Both the position numbers and the translations under genes were made by a program. From positions 2,011,665 through 2,075,664 of the forward strand of contig NZ_CP058952.1 in assembly GCF_013423785.1 (NCBI RefSeq): a stretch of DNA of 64,000 nucleotides. Direction: 5' to 3'. The notes beneath the pieces are model-generated. The model was not told the origin of the DNA. It made no database searches and saw only the letters and a list, made by a program, of their open reading frames with translations. The DNA comes from Chitinibacter fontanus (GTDB taxonomy: Bacteria > Pseudomonadota > Gammaproteobacteria > Burkholderiales > Chitinibacteraceae). This document shows positions 44,396-53,280 of the stretch, piece by piece; the first letter of the stretch is position 1, and each line of letters opens with the position of its first letter.

Positions 44396-46504
44396 ATGAG
44401 TCGTCGTTTCTTGCTCATCGTGTTGGCTATTAGCACGGTGCTGTTGCTCAACTTTGGCCTGATTTTTTATTTTGAGCAGCAACAACAAGCTGAGTTGACC
44501 CACCAAACCGAGCAGGGAATGGACAATCAACTCTGGCAATTTTTCCAGCTCAGCAGTGAATTTCAGCGCTTGCGCGAAGCGGTGAATGCCAAAGACATCG
44601 AGAGCACTCAGTTGCGACTCGATATTTTCTACAGCCGGATCACGGGCATCGAGCAAGGATCGACTCAGGCGTTGTTTCCCGACAGTGCTCAGCGCCATCA
44701 GTTATTGCAGCCTTTGCAGCAATTGATTACGGAGTCGGATCAAACACTGCAAGCCGCTAAGTTGGACTCGGTGCAATGGAGCCAATTGCAACAGCGACTC
44801 GCGCATCAGCAAGAGCATGTTGATCTACTCACTCAAAGTGCTCGGGAACAATATGCCAAGCATACCGAGCTGAAAAAAAACCGGCTAAATAGCTTGGGTT
44901 ACTTTCGGGTGGCACTGTCCGTGTTACAGGTGGTGCTGTTGCTGATATCGGCCAGCTTGGGTTTGTGGGTGTTGTGGCAGCGGGAAAAGCAAAGGCGTTC
45001 ACTGGTTGAGCTAAATGCTTCATTGGAAGAGGCAAGGCTGGCTGCGGATGCGGCAACTGCGACGAAAAGCCGGTTTCTGGCCCATATTAGCCATGAAATT
45101 CGTACCCCACTGACCTCGATTCTGGGCTACACCGAACGGCTGCGGCAAAACAGCCAGTTGACCATTCAACAAAAAAACCATCTGAGCCATATTGCGCACT
45201 CTGGGCAGCATTTGCTGAGTTTACTGAACCACGTGCTGGATTTATCCAAATCAGATAGCGGCAAGCTGGAGTTGATGCCGGAAATACTGAGTTTGGCGCA
45301 ATTGAAATTAGAGCTGGAAAGCATGTTTGCGTTGATGGCGCAGGAAAAACAATTGCAGTTCGAGATTGAATTGGCTGCTGATTTACCAGCAAGTCTGTTG
45401 CTTGATGCGGGAAAATTACGGCAAATATTGATTAATCTGATCGGTAATAGCATGAAATTTACCGCGCAAGGGTTTATCAAAGTTGCGCTGTACCATTCGG
45501 GTAGCGGGGATTCATGCTGGCTATATGCCAGCGTCAGTGATAGTGGTTGTGGGATTGCTGAGCACGAATTGAACCATTTGTTTCACCCCTTTGAGCAAAC
45601 CGCAAGTGGAAGACATATTGGCGGTACTGGGTTGGGTTTAGCGCTGAGTCGTGATTTTGCTCGTCTAATGGGCGGTGATATTGAGGCCCATAGTCGCGCA
45701 GGTACGGGGAGCGAGTTTACCGTGCATGTGATGGCTAAACAGGCTCCAGCGGGTGAGCTCCAACAGGAGGTTATGCGAAACCCTGTACTCCCGTCTGTGG
45801 TAGGAAATACTATTTTGGTGGTAGAGGATCAGGCCGTAAATCGTGATTTGCTCTGCGAAATATTGCAGGATGCGGGTGCGAAAACGCTGGCAGCAGAGGA
45901 TGGATTTACCGCCATTGCGATGCTGGAGACTCATCCTGAAATTGCTCAGGTTTTGATGGATTATCAAATGCCTGGTTTGGATGGACTCAATACTGCAGCA
46001 GCTTTGCGCAGTAAAGGGTTTCAGCAGCCGATTTATCTCGTATCAGCTTCTCCTGAGTATGAGTTGCGTCAGCACCCGCAATTTGCGAAGGTAAATGGCT
46101 ATCTCAGCAAACCATATCAGGCACAAGAACTGTTGGAGTTATTGGGCTTTAGAGCGGATGCTCTTGCTTTAGCGGAGACAGATTCTTTGCCTGTGGCCAA
46201 TGATTTTGCACGGGCGCAAGCCCAGTTGGGCTTTAGTGTAGAGCGCTTTGCTGCATTGGCCGAAACGGGGTTTTCCCGCTTACTGGATCTGGAGCACGCT
46301 TTTATACAGGCGCTTGATGATTCCGATCTCGATACCGCTATTCGGAACGCCCATAGCGCCAAAAGCATTGCCGCTCAGTTAGGTGCCATGTCACTTGCTC
46401 AGCAATGGAGTGATTTAGAGGTTACGCCTGCTTTAGGTCGAACGCAGATGCCGCAATTAAGTGAGTTACGCGCACAAACTTGGGCTAGTTTGCAGCAAAA
46501 ATAA
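44396..46504 (+). CDS. Hybrid sensor histidine kinase/response regulator with degenerate HPt
   Basis: The 702-residue inner-membrane kinase from ATG 44396 has TM1 at residues 5-25, a helical periplasmic domain and TM2 near 170-190. A coiled coil leads to the phosphoacceptor H233 in HEIRTPLTS. An HATPase domain follows (NLIGNSMKFT, DSGCGI, GGTGLGLALS), then a receiver with D522 in LMDYQMPGLDG. A C-terminal HPt-like helix bundle has H653 in AHSAKSIAAQLGA, where the usual KGS is KSI. No separate response regulator follows. With the secreted protein upstream it forms a two-gene sensory unit. Confidence 0.88.
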   Translation: MSRRFLLIVLAISTVLLLNFGLIFYFEQQQQAELTHQTEQGMDNQLWQFFQLSSEFQRLREAVNAKDIESTQLRLDIFYSRITGIEQGSTQALFPDSAQRHQLLQPLQQLITESDQTLQAAKLDSVQWSQLQQRLAHQQEHVDLLTQSAREQYAKHTELKKNRLNSLGYFRVALSVLQVVLLLISASLGLWVLWQREKQRRSLVELNASLEEARLAADAATATKSRFLAHISHEIRTPLTSILGYTERLRQNSQLTIQQKNHLSHIAHSGQHLLSLLNHVLDLSKSDSGKLELMPEILSLAQLKLELESMFALMAQEKQLQFEIELAADLPASLLLDAGKLRQILINLIGNSMKFTAQGFIKVALYHSGSGDSCWLYASVSDSGCGIAEHELNHLFHPFEQTASGRHIGGTGLGLALSRDFARLMGGDIEAHSRAGTGSEFTVHVMAKQAPAGELQQEVMRNPVLPSVVGNTILVVEDQAVNRDLLCEILQDAGAKTLAAEDGFTAIAMLETHPEIAQVLMDYQMPGLDGLNTAAALRSKGFQQPIYLVSASPEYELRQHPQFAKVNGYLSKPYQAQELLELLGFRADALALAETDSLPVANDFARAQAQLGFSVERFAALAETGFSRLLDLEHAFIQALDDSDLDTAIRNAHSAKSIAAQLGAMSLAQQWSDLEVTPALGRTQMPQLSELRAQTWASLQQK

Positions 46505-46527
46505 AGCCGGGCATCAAGCCCGGCTTT
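46503..46527. terminator. Intrinsic terminator shared by convergent genes
   Basis: AAAGCCGGGC/GCCCGGCTTT with a 5-nt loop overlaps the kinase stop. The T run is better on the minus strand (TTTATTTTTG), so it mainly ends the parvulin gene. Confidence 0.85.
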
Positions 46528-46550
46528 GCAAGTACGGTTCCTAATGGTAA

Positions 46551-47282
46551 TTAGGCCATAGCAGGCAATGAATAGCCTTCGATTTTGGCTTCTGAAACCA
46601 GTTTTGCCAGATAGTCATGCATTAATTTGCGGCCAGCCATGTCGGTCAAGAAGGCTTGCAGGCGCTCTTTTACCTCTTCAAAGCTTACTTTATCACCGTT
46701 TGAACGCTCGTTAACCTGAATGATGTGGTAGCCAAATTGAGTTTCTACCAAGGCTGGGGTGATTTGACCGGCTTCGGTGCTAAATACGGCAGCTTCAAAT
46801 TCAGGCACCATCTGACCACGGCCAAATTGACCGAGATTGCCGCCTTGTTTGCCTGATGGGCAAGTTGAGTGTTCGCTGGCCAACGCAGCAAAGCGCTCAG
46901 GATTAGCTTGCACTTCAGCCAATACGCCTTCCGCTTTTGATTTGGCTAGGCTGGCAGCCAGACCTTCCCCCAATGGGAACAGAATGTGGCTAGCTACGGC
47001 AGATTCGCCGCGCACAAAGCTTTCTGGATTGTTGTCGTAAAAGGCTTGGCAAGCTGCATCATCGGCTTCTGGCACTTGCACATCTTTTTCCAGCAAAATG
47101 CCGATGGCTTCTTCGGCGGTTTCCGCTTCAATACCGGCGGCTTTGGCTTTTTGTTGCAATAGTTCGCGCAAGATCAACTCTTGGATTGCGGCGTCACGAG
47201 CGCTTGGCGCTTGGGCATGGTTGCCTTGTTCGCCAGCAATTTGTTCTTCGGTAATTTCAACGCCGTTTACGATAATGGCCAT
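46551..47282 (-). CDS. Parvulin-type peptidyl-prolyl isomerase
   Basis: A 243-residue protein with an N-terminal helical SurA/NifM-like region (residues 1-90) and one PpiC rotamase domain (about 95-200: ASHILF, FAALASEHSTCPSGKQGGNLGQFGRGQMVPEFEAAVF, TQFGYHIIQV). There is no signal peptide or membrane anchor, so it should be cytoplasmic, unlike SurA. It lies downstream of the ODP pair but is separated from it by a terminator. Confidence 0.9.
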   Translation of the reverse strand: MAIIVNGVEITEEQIAGEQGNHAQAPSARDAAIQELILRELLQQKAKAAGIEAETAEEAIGILLEKDVQVPEADDAACQAFYDNNPESFVRGESAVASHILFPLGEGLAASLAKSKAEGVLAEVQANPERFAALASEHSTCPSGKQGGNLGQFGRGQMVPEFEAAVFSTEAGQITPALVETQFGYHIIQVNERSNGDKVSFEEVKERLQAFLTDMAGRKLMHDYLAKLVSEAKIEGYSLPAMA

Positions 47283-47305
47283 GAGAGTTTTCCTGTTGGA
47301 CTATT

Positions 47306-47331
47306 AAAAACGCCGCATTTCCCGCGGCGTT
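47306..47331 (-). terminator. Intrinsic terminator after the ODP gene
   Basis: AACGCCGC (47309-47316) pairs with GCGGCGTT (47324-47331). On the minus strand it is followed by TTTTT, 40 bp after the ODP stop. Confidence 0.85.
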
Positions 47332-47371
47332 AGAAGGGTTATTCGTGGAGGTGGGGGCTATTTTAGCAATA

Positions 47372-48106
47372 TCAACCGCAGCCGACTTGTAATTCGTCAA
47401 ACCAGTCGATAAAGCGTTTCACATCCTCACCTCGGTAGATCGAACCATGTTGTGGGCAGAGTAGCTCGATGTCGAGTTGGCGAACACGGTTAATCCAGTT
47501 TTTCTTTGCCGTGTTCGACCCCATCCAGCGTTTGTGAAAACCCTCGGCAAAACGGATATGGCTGTCAAAATTTTCCACAAAGAGTTGATCCATGCCCGGG
47601 GGAAGTAAGGCGGCACCAATGTCGCCAGTAAACAATAATTTACAGCTTGGATCATAAACGTGGAAATTCCCGGACGAGTGCAGGTAATGCGCTGGAATAA
47701 TCTGCAAAGTAGCTGCACCTAATGAAAGCTCACTTCCTTCGTCTGGGATCGAAACTAAGGTGTCAGCGCCACAGCCAAAGTGCGGAATAAATCCGGCCCA
47801 TAAGCCTGAAACATGGCATTTGATAGTTGGATTAAAGTCATTCCACAGCCCGAGTGAGGAAATCACATCAGGGTCTTGGTGCGATGAAAAAATGCGATGC
47901 ACAGTGCGAGGATCAATCACTTCAGACAGTGCGGCAAATACCGCCGGAAATACTTCCGCACCACCGGGGTCACATAGCAGACTATCTTCGCCAGTAGTTA
48001 CTACATATTCATTGGTATCAATCAGGTAATTGGGGCGAGAAGGGTCGCGTGAAATGGCGTACCAACGATGCTCACCAGTACTGGCGATTAATTGTGCTTT
48101 TTTCAT
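47372..48106 (-). CDS. Oxygen-binding di-iron protein (ODP-type), MBL fold
   Basis: 244 residues with the metallo-beta-lactamase fold of flavodi-iron proteins but no flavodoxin domain. Likely iron ligands are H76, D78 and D80 (HQDPD), H143 (YLHSSGN), D162 (TGDIG) and H220 (PQHGSIY). Residue 81 is Val where classic enzymes have a further His, as expected for the oxygen-binding, non-reducing ODP group. In Treponema denticola an ODP of this type works as an oxygen sensor for chemotaxis. Here the gene 5 bp upstream encodes a soluble chemoreceptor-tip protein, so a similar role is plausible. Confidence 0.8.
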   Translation of the reverse strand: MKKAQLIASTGEHRWYAISRDPSRPNYLIDTNEYVVTTGEDSLLCDPGGAEVFPAVFAALSEVIDPRTVHRIFSSHQDPDVISSLGLWNDFNPTIKCHVSGLWAGFIPHFGCGADTLVSIPDEGSELSLGAATLQIIPAHYLHSSGNFHVYDPSCKLLFTGDIGAALLPPGMDQLFVENFDSHIRFAEGFHKRWMGSNTAKKNWINRVRQLDIELLCPQHGSIYRGEDVKRFIDWFDELQVGCG

Positions 48107-48111
48107 AGTGC

Positions 48112-48699
48112 CTAGTTTAGGGAGTGAGTGATGCGTTGAAGAGCAGCTAAACGTGGCAAGATAGCTTCGATTTTCAGGGCAAAGGTTTCGGATAATTCTG
48201 CCAATACGCTACGCATATTGCCGCTGTAGGCCGATTCGATCCTTGCTGAACGTGCGAGTACCAAGCCAAAGGTACAGGCGCGATTGGCATCGTCTAGGCA
48301 CTCTTCAAAGCGATTGGCTGATACTAATTGAGCGAGGCGACTGTGTGCTTGATGCATGGCAGGGGAGAGAATCTGGCGTATTTGTTCTGAGTGACTGGAT
48401 GCGTCAGCTAGGCGCGCCAAGCGGCGTTCTGCTTGTAGTCTTTGAGTGGCGGCTGCGAGTAGTTCTTGAGTGAGCTGGCTCAGATGCTGCATCGCACTTT
48501 GTAGCTCAATACTGAGTAGTCGTAGTTCACTGGATATCACGCCAAAGCCACGGGCAGACTCCCCCGATTTTTTAGCCAGTAAAATCGCGTTGAGTCCCAT
48601 TAAATTAATTTCAAAGCAGTTTCGAATCACCACTTTGACTTCTTCATGAATCAACACGGATTGGCGCAAGGCACTTACCCCGCTCACAGCCTCCGACAT
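48112..48699 (-). CDS. Soluble chemoreceptor-tip protein partnered with the ODP gene
   Basis: A 195-residue all-helical protein without membrane segment, HAMP or sensor domain. Residues 28-63 (CFEINLMGLNAILLAKKSGESARGF-GVISSELRLLS) copy the kinase-contacting hairpin tip of methyl-accepting proteins, which reads [32 protein letters not shown] in typical receptors. The arms are far too short for a normal receptor, and the C-terminal 110 residues form a separate helical region. It lies 5 bp upstream of the ODP gene on the same strand, so the two are one operon. It may couple oxygen binding to a CheA-type kinase such as ChpA; this is inference. Confidence 0.72.
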   Translation of the reverse strand: MSEAVSGVSALRQSVLIHEEVKVVIRNCFEINLMGLNAILLAKKSGESARGFGVISSELRLLSIELQSAMQHLSQLTQELLAAATQRLQAERRLARLADASSHSEQIRQILSPAMHQAHSRLAQLVSANRFEECLDDANRACTFGLVLARSARIESAYSGNMRSVLAELSETFALKIEAILPRLAALQRITHSLN

Positions 48700-48797
48700 A
48701 CTAAAACCTCTTATCCGTCGATCTCATTCTTTATAGGAAGTAAATCTGTCAGGCGACAACCATACTGACAAGATCGATCACGGCAAGGAGGATTGTG

Positions 48798-49334
48798 ATG
48801 AAAAATTTGATTATTTTTTCCCACCCCCATTTGGCAACTTCACAGACGCATCGGCAATTGCTGGACGAAATTGCAGAGCTGCCTCAGGTTAAGATTCATC
48901 ATCTGGAGGCTATGTACCCAGATGGGCAGATCGATGTTTTGGCGGAGCAGCAGGCATGTGTAAAAGCTGAACGTATTATTTGGCAGTTTCCGCTGTATTG
49001 GCATGGCTGCCCCGCGATGCTCAAGCGTTGGCAAGATGATGTGTTCGAGCGTGATTGGGCGTATGGCTCTCGGTGTGCTTTGCGGGGGAAATCATTGCAA
49101 CTGGTGGTTAGTATGGCTGGTCAAGGGCTTGAATATGATGGAGGTACCGCAGTTTCAGCTGAGAACTTATGGTACCCCATGTTGCTGACTGCCAATGCAC
49201 TCGGACTTGTATGGCAGGAGCCGCTGGTGCTGCGTGATGTGGAGCATCAGCCTCAATTGCAATTTGATCGTACTCATCAACGAGCAATTGAGGCATTCGC
49301 ACAGCAATATCGCGATTTACTGATGCTAATTTAA
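48798..49334 (+). CDS. NAD(P)H-dependent flavodoxin-fold quinone reductase (KefF/NQO1-like)
   Basis: 178 residues from ATG 48798, with a full AAGGAGG six bases upstream. A flavodoxin-like fold with FSHPHLATSQTHRQLLDEI at the N-terminus and the FMN-binding IIWQFPLYWHGCPAMLKRWQDDVF block. The family reduces quinones with NAD(P)H, or regulates Kef potassium channels; no kef gene is present. It is divergent from the ODP/receptor-tip pair, so both sides of this intergenic region concern redox chemistry. Confidence 0.88.
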   Translation: MKNLIIFSHPHLATSQTHRQLLDEIAELPQVKIHHLEAMYPDGQIDVLAEQQACVKAERIIWQFPLYWHGCPAMLKRWQDDVFERDWAYGSRCALRGKSLQLVVSMAGQGLEYDGGTAVSAENLWYPMLLTANALGLVWQEPLVLRDVEHQPQLQFDRTHQRAIEAFAQQYRDLLMLI

Positions 49335-50962
49335 GACCCTTGTGGCAAATCATCTGCTTTGGCTGGGGCAGGGTACCAGTGTTCGGGGGGGATGACTTTT
49401 TCCACCGCCGGATCTGCTCGGTAGTGTGGTGACATAATTTGAACACCATAAGTATTGAAGACATCTTGAATCTTGGCGTGCAACTCACTCATGATTTCTA
49501 GGCGACGGCGTGGCTCATCGACTGCGATACGCAAAAAATATTCGACGTAATAATCAGAAAGCGCGGTTTGATAAACGATAGGCCGCGGATTATGCCGTAC
49601 TCCGCGGGTTTGTTCGGCCGCTTCAATTAGCATGGCCTCAACTTGCCGCCACGGTGTATCGTAGCCAATTGTGACGCCGACCTGAGTGATAACACCGCCA
49701 CCTGATGCTAAACGCGAGAAGTTTTTGACGCTTTGCCCCACCAATACCGAATTGGGAATACTAATTTCTTCGCGCAAATTGGTGTGAATCTTAGTAGCAA
49801 ATAGTCCGATGTGGATCACCGTACCTTCAGTGTCGCCGATTTGTACGTATTCACCTTGTTTGAGTGATTTGGCATAAATCAGAATAAGGCCACTGGCAAA
49901 TTGCCCAACAACGCTGGACGCGCCGAGCGAAACCATTAAACCGACCATGACTGACAAACCTTTGAACGCCTCGGTATCAGCACCGGGCAGATAAGGGTAA
50001 ATCATGGCAATCGCCAGCAGCCAGACGAGGAACGACATGATTTTACGCGTAGTGCTCGCGGTTTCTCGGTCAAACCATGAAAGATGCAATTCGCCGCGCT
50101 CGATGCGACCAAATACAAAATGTAGGAAGCGCGACATATAGCGCGCGCATACCACAATAAAAATAATCACTAGAAAGCCAGGAATCGCATGCAAAATTCC
50201 GCTACCGACATTCCCGAAAAAGGTAAAAATCGATTCATTTAAACGCTCGCTCCACGCTCGAGTGAACGGGAATAAGCCAAAGACTAGGCTTGTCCATGTG
50301 TAGAGCAGTAGCAGGCCAATGATGCTAGTGATGGTATTGATAATCCAACGCAAAATGCGGTTGAGTAGCGAAAAGCTCACGCCAGTTGTTTTTTGTGCCA
50401 AATGAGCAATGGGGCGGCTTACGTAGCGTCGACCAACTTTCAGTAGGAATACCCGCGACTTGGAGAGCGCATAGACGATCAGACCAAAAATCAGCGTGGC
50501 TAATAAGGCATAGGCAGCAGAATGAATCAGACGGCGTGGGTCATGCAGTTCGCGGCTCTCAATAATTAGCATGCGCAACTGATGCTTGGCTTTATTGGCC
50601 GTGCTCTCCAGCGTGTCACCCGCGAGTGAGTTCACATCGCCTTGCAGTACTAAAAAGGCCTGCTGGCCATCTATCGTGACGCTAATCGCAGTTTCTGGGG
50701 AGCTGACCAGTACGCTATCGACCCGCCCTTCCTTGAGCTCGGGTAGCATTCGCTTGATACGTTGTTCTGCCCCCAGTGCTCGATCTTGCGGGGTATAAGT
50801 AAATATCGGACTGCGAAAAACCATGACAGTGCGATTATTAATTGTGGCGCTGTGCCCCTCTTGCTGCGCCACTTGCTCCGCAGGCAGATCAAGTGCCCAG
50901 CTAGTGCAGGCGAAAAGCAAGAAAAATAGGGCAGCAAAAATGGGCATCCAACGGCGTAGCAT
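49331..50962 (-). CDS. Mechanosensitive ion channel, MscS family
   Basis: 543 residues from ATG 50962: a signal peptide (ending TSWA-LDLPA), a periplasmic domain of about 120 residues, and several membrane helices. The MscS pore and beta domain follow (VMVGLMVSLGASSVVGQFASGLILIYAKSLKQGEYVQIGDTEGTV, then SIPNSVLVGQ). It opens under membrane tension to release solutes. It is larger than E. coli MscS (286 residues). Its stop overlaps that of the convergent flavoprotein gene. Confidence 0.9.
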   Translation of the reverse strand: MLRRWMPIFAALFFLLFACTSWALDLPAEQVAQQEGHSATINNRTVMVFRSPIFTYTPQDRALGAEQRIKRMLPELKEGRVDSVLVSSPETAISVTIDGQQAFLVLQGDVNSLAGDTLESTANKAKHQLRMLIIESRELHDPRRLIHSAAYALLATLIFGLIVYALSKSRVFLLKVGRRYVSRPIAHLAQKTTGVSFSLLNRILRWIINTITSIIGLLLLYTWTSLVFGLFPFTRAWSERLNESIFTFFGNVGSGILHAIPGFLVIIFIVVCARYMSRFLHFVFGRIERGELHLSWFDRETASTTRKIMSFLVWLLAIAMIYPYLPGADTEAFKGLSVMVGLMVSLGASSVVGQFASGLILIYAKSLKQGEYVQIGDTEGTVIHIGLFATKIHTNLREEISIPNSVLVGQSVKNFSRLASGGGVITQVGVTIGYDTPWRQVEAMLIEAAEQTRGVRHNPRPIVYQTALSDYYVEYFLRIAVDEPRRRLEIMSELHAKIQDVFNTYGVQIMSPHYRADPAVEKVIPPEHWYPAPAKADDLPQGS

Positions 50963-51546
50963 AGCGAATATCCAGCATTTTATGACAGTAACTGCAAGCA
51001 TATACAATTCGGGCTTTTGCTGTCACGGGGTGAATGTCATTTGTGCCGGATTGCAGCAAAGAACAGAGTTAAGTAGGGGTATTGCGCTGGGTGTTTTATT
51101 AAATATGGATTACATATAAATACCTTGCTTGGTATATGGGCGATTGGCGCTGGGGTGCCCTGCTTGCAAAGCCCGCTTGGGTAGAGCGAGCGGGTGACTA
51201 CGAAATTTTCTGCAAAACCATGCCTTGGTTTGTCTAAAGTTAGAGCCCAAAGCCCCATTCAACGATAAAGTGCAGTTTGGTATAAGTGCGGTTCACCATT
51301 CACCAGCTAAATGGTGCACATTCATACGATGTATGCGCCATCATCAAAGCTGTGCCCGTGTGCAAATTGTGCTGGTTTTGCGTGCCAGTGCACATCGCAT
51401 TGCTGCTTATGAAGCAAACGCTTATATTATCGGCTACTTAAAAAATTAAGCGCCATTCTGGCAGCAATAAGTCAGTACCACACAAGCATATTGGGTGGAC
51501 GCCAAACCGACTGACCAAGAGGCGCAACAACGCAGGGAAAGAGAAA
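50963..51546. other. 584-bp intergenic region without a visible gene
   Basis: The gap between the divergent mscS-type and mobA-moaC genes holds the ATACC palindrome at 51120-51135. It also holds small hairpins CCCGCT/AGCGGG (51172-51194) and CACCATT/AATGGTG (51294-51316). Reading frames here are short and unlike proteins. A molybdenum-cofactor riboswitch would be plausible at this place, but I cannot recognise its motif. Confidence 0.55.
51120..51135. repeat. ATACCY-N4-RGGTAT palindrome
   Basis: ATACCTTGCTTGGTAT lies 158 bp upstream of the MscS-family start. Only the outer five bases of each arm pair, and the outer flanks (CATATA.../...ATATG) extend the symmetry loosely. Confidence 0.55.
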
Positions 51547-52659
51547 ATGACGTTGGACGCGGTGGTGTTGGCGGGCGGCGAAGCACGCCGGATGGCGGGG
51601 CGTGATAAGGGTTTGATCGAATTATCAGGCAAGCCGATGGTGGCTTGGGTATTAGAATCGCTGAATAAGCAGTCCATCCCTGTTGATCATGTGTTGATTT
51701 CCGCCAATCGCAATCTGCCTGATTATGCTAGTTTTGGTCATGCCGTATTGCGGGATGTATATCCTAACCAATTAGGCCCAATGGCTGGTATCCATGCGGC
51801 TATGATGGCCAGCCCTGCAGAATGGATGCTGGTATTGCCGTGTGATGTGCCATTTTTGCCCCACGATTTGTTGCTGCAATTTCGTGCTGCGCTCAATGCC
51901 TCCGGTGCGCCTGCAGTTGTAGCGCGCACTGCTGACGGCCAAACTCATTGGGCTGTATGCATGTTAAACCGTGCGGTTTTACCTGCCTTGGTCGATGCCT
52001 TGGCCAAGGGAGAAAATCGGCTTGGCGAATGGTTGCAAAATTTAGGTGCTGTGTTCGTTACCTTTGCGCAGGGGCATTTTCAAAATCTGAATACGCCAGA
52101 AGACTTAAACCAATTAGCAAATCGTTTAGCGGGTGCGGAAGCGATTCCTGTTGCGGGAGAGTTAACGCATTTTAATGCTCAGGGGTTGGCGCATATGGTG
52201 AACGTTGGCGATAAAGCCGAAACCAAACGTATCGCCACCGCGCAAGGTGATATCCGCATGCTGCCCGATACGCTGCGCCTGATCGAAGAAGGTAATCATA
52301 AAAAAGGCGATGTACTTGGTATTGCCCGTATTGCCGCGATTATGGCCGCCAAGAAAACCAGCGATCTGATTCCGCTATGCCACCCCTTACCGCTGACAGC
52401 AGTGAATGTAGAATTCTCGATTGATCGCGTTAAATCAACGGTACGCTGCGCAGTCACCTGCGAAACCTTTGGTCGCACGGGCATTGAAATGGAAGCGCTG
52501 ACTGCGGTGCAAGTGGGCTTGTTGACGATCTACGATATGTGTAAAGCCGTGGATAAGGGCATGGTCATGACTGATGTGAGATTGATCGAGAAAATTGGTG
52601 GTAAATCGGGGCACTGGACGACCGCCGCGCCAGCCATCTCGGATTCCCCGCTGATTTAA
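51547..52659 (+). CDS. MobA-MoaC fusion: molybdenum cofactor guanylyltransferase / cyclic pyranopterin monophosphate synthase
   Basis: A 370-residue two-domain protein. Residues 1 to about 190 are MobA, with nucleotide-binding [15 protein letters not shown] at 8-22, [19 protein letters not shown] and PCDVPFL. This domain attaches GMP to molybdopterin at the last step. After a short linker, residues 204-370 are MoaC, with [55 protein letters not shown] and [15 protein letters not shown]. This domain works at the first committed step with MoaA. Both domains are full length with active-site residues kept, so it should be bifunctional. No other moa or moe genes are adjacent. Confidence 0.93.
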   Translation: MTLDAVVLAGGEARRMAGRDKGLIELSGKPMVAWVLESLNKQSIPVDHVLISANRNLPDYASFGHAVLRDVYPNQLGPMAGIHAAMMASPAEWMLVLPCDVPFLPHDLLLQFRAALNASGAPAVVARTADGQTHWAVCMLNRAVLPALVDALAKGENRLGEWLQNLGAVFVTFAQGHFQNLNTPEDLNQLANRLAGAEAIPVAGELTHFNAQGLAHMVNVGDKAETKRIATAQGDIRMLPDTLRLIEEGNHKKGDVLGIARIAAIMAAKKTSDLIPLCHPLPLTAVNVEFSIDRVKSTVRCAVTCETFGRTGIEMEALTAVQVGLLTIYDMCKAVDKGMVMTDVRLIEKIGGKSGHWTTAAPAISDSPLI

Positions 52660-52687
52660 TTGGCACCGCATCGGGGGTGAATTGTTT

Positions 52688-52716
52688 AAGGGCTGCATTG
52701 GCAGCCCTTTTGTTTT
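52688..52716 (+). terminator. Intrinsic terminator after mobA-moaC
   Basis: A perfect 9-bp stem AAGGGCTGC/GCAGCCCTT with a 4-nt loop is followed by TTGTTTT. It overlaps the end of the convergent sirB2-like gene. Confidence 0.9.
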
Positions 52717-53101
52717 AGCCCAACCAAGGTAGCGGATTTTTACTTAACGCTACTGCGATGATATAGCCATAAGTCACTAACGCCGCCACCAGCGCAATCG
52801 CACGAATTTTGAGCGTCTTACCACGCTTAATTGCGATGGTTCCCAGCACGATATACAGCAGCAAAGCGGCAATCTTGGCAGCGATCCACGGTGAGTTGCC
52901 CGGGCTCAATTGCAGAGTGATGGCCAGATAAATCGCTGAAACCAGCAGGGCGGTATCAATAATATGTGGCGCAATTTTGCAGATCTTGTGCTGTAGCCAG
53001 CTGGAACCACGCAGCATGAGGCCGCCGCGAAATACAAAAAACGCACCAGAGAGCAGCGCCAAAGTCATATGCAGGTGTTTAAGAGCGAGATAGTGTTCCA
53101 C
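52715..53101 (-). CDS. SirB2-family membrane protein
   Basis: A 128-residue inner-membrane protein with four helices; it starts with the family pattern HYLALKHLHMTLALLSGAFFVFRGGLML and contains IDTALLVSAIYLAI. SirB2 proteins are of unknown function despite an old link to invasion regulation. It stands alone on the minus strand between mobA-moaC and the pseudouridine synthase. Confidence 0.88.
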   Translation of the reverse strand: MEHYLALKHLHMTLALLSGAFFVFRGGLMLRGSSWLQHKICKIAPHIIDTALLVSAIYLAITLQLSPGNSPWIAAKIAALLLYIVLGTIAIKRGKTLKIRAIALVAALVTYGYIIAVALSKNPLPWLG

Positions 53102-53280
53102 AGAAAATCCTATTAAATGGGGTGAGAGCGACTTAGTTTGCTACTTGCGAAACGCTGCTGGTTCAGACAGCCTACTGGCCAGATAAGTTCGCTGGTCTGA
53201 AAACCAGTCGGAAAACATATTCTATGACCGCGATTAAACCAGTAAAATGACAGATTGTCGGCTTCAAACGTAGAAAAATC

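Noticed and set aside
51225..51449. Short plus-strand frame upstream of mobA-moaC
   Set aside because: No ribosome-binding site, and a composition rich in His, Cys and Arg typical of non-coding sequence.
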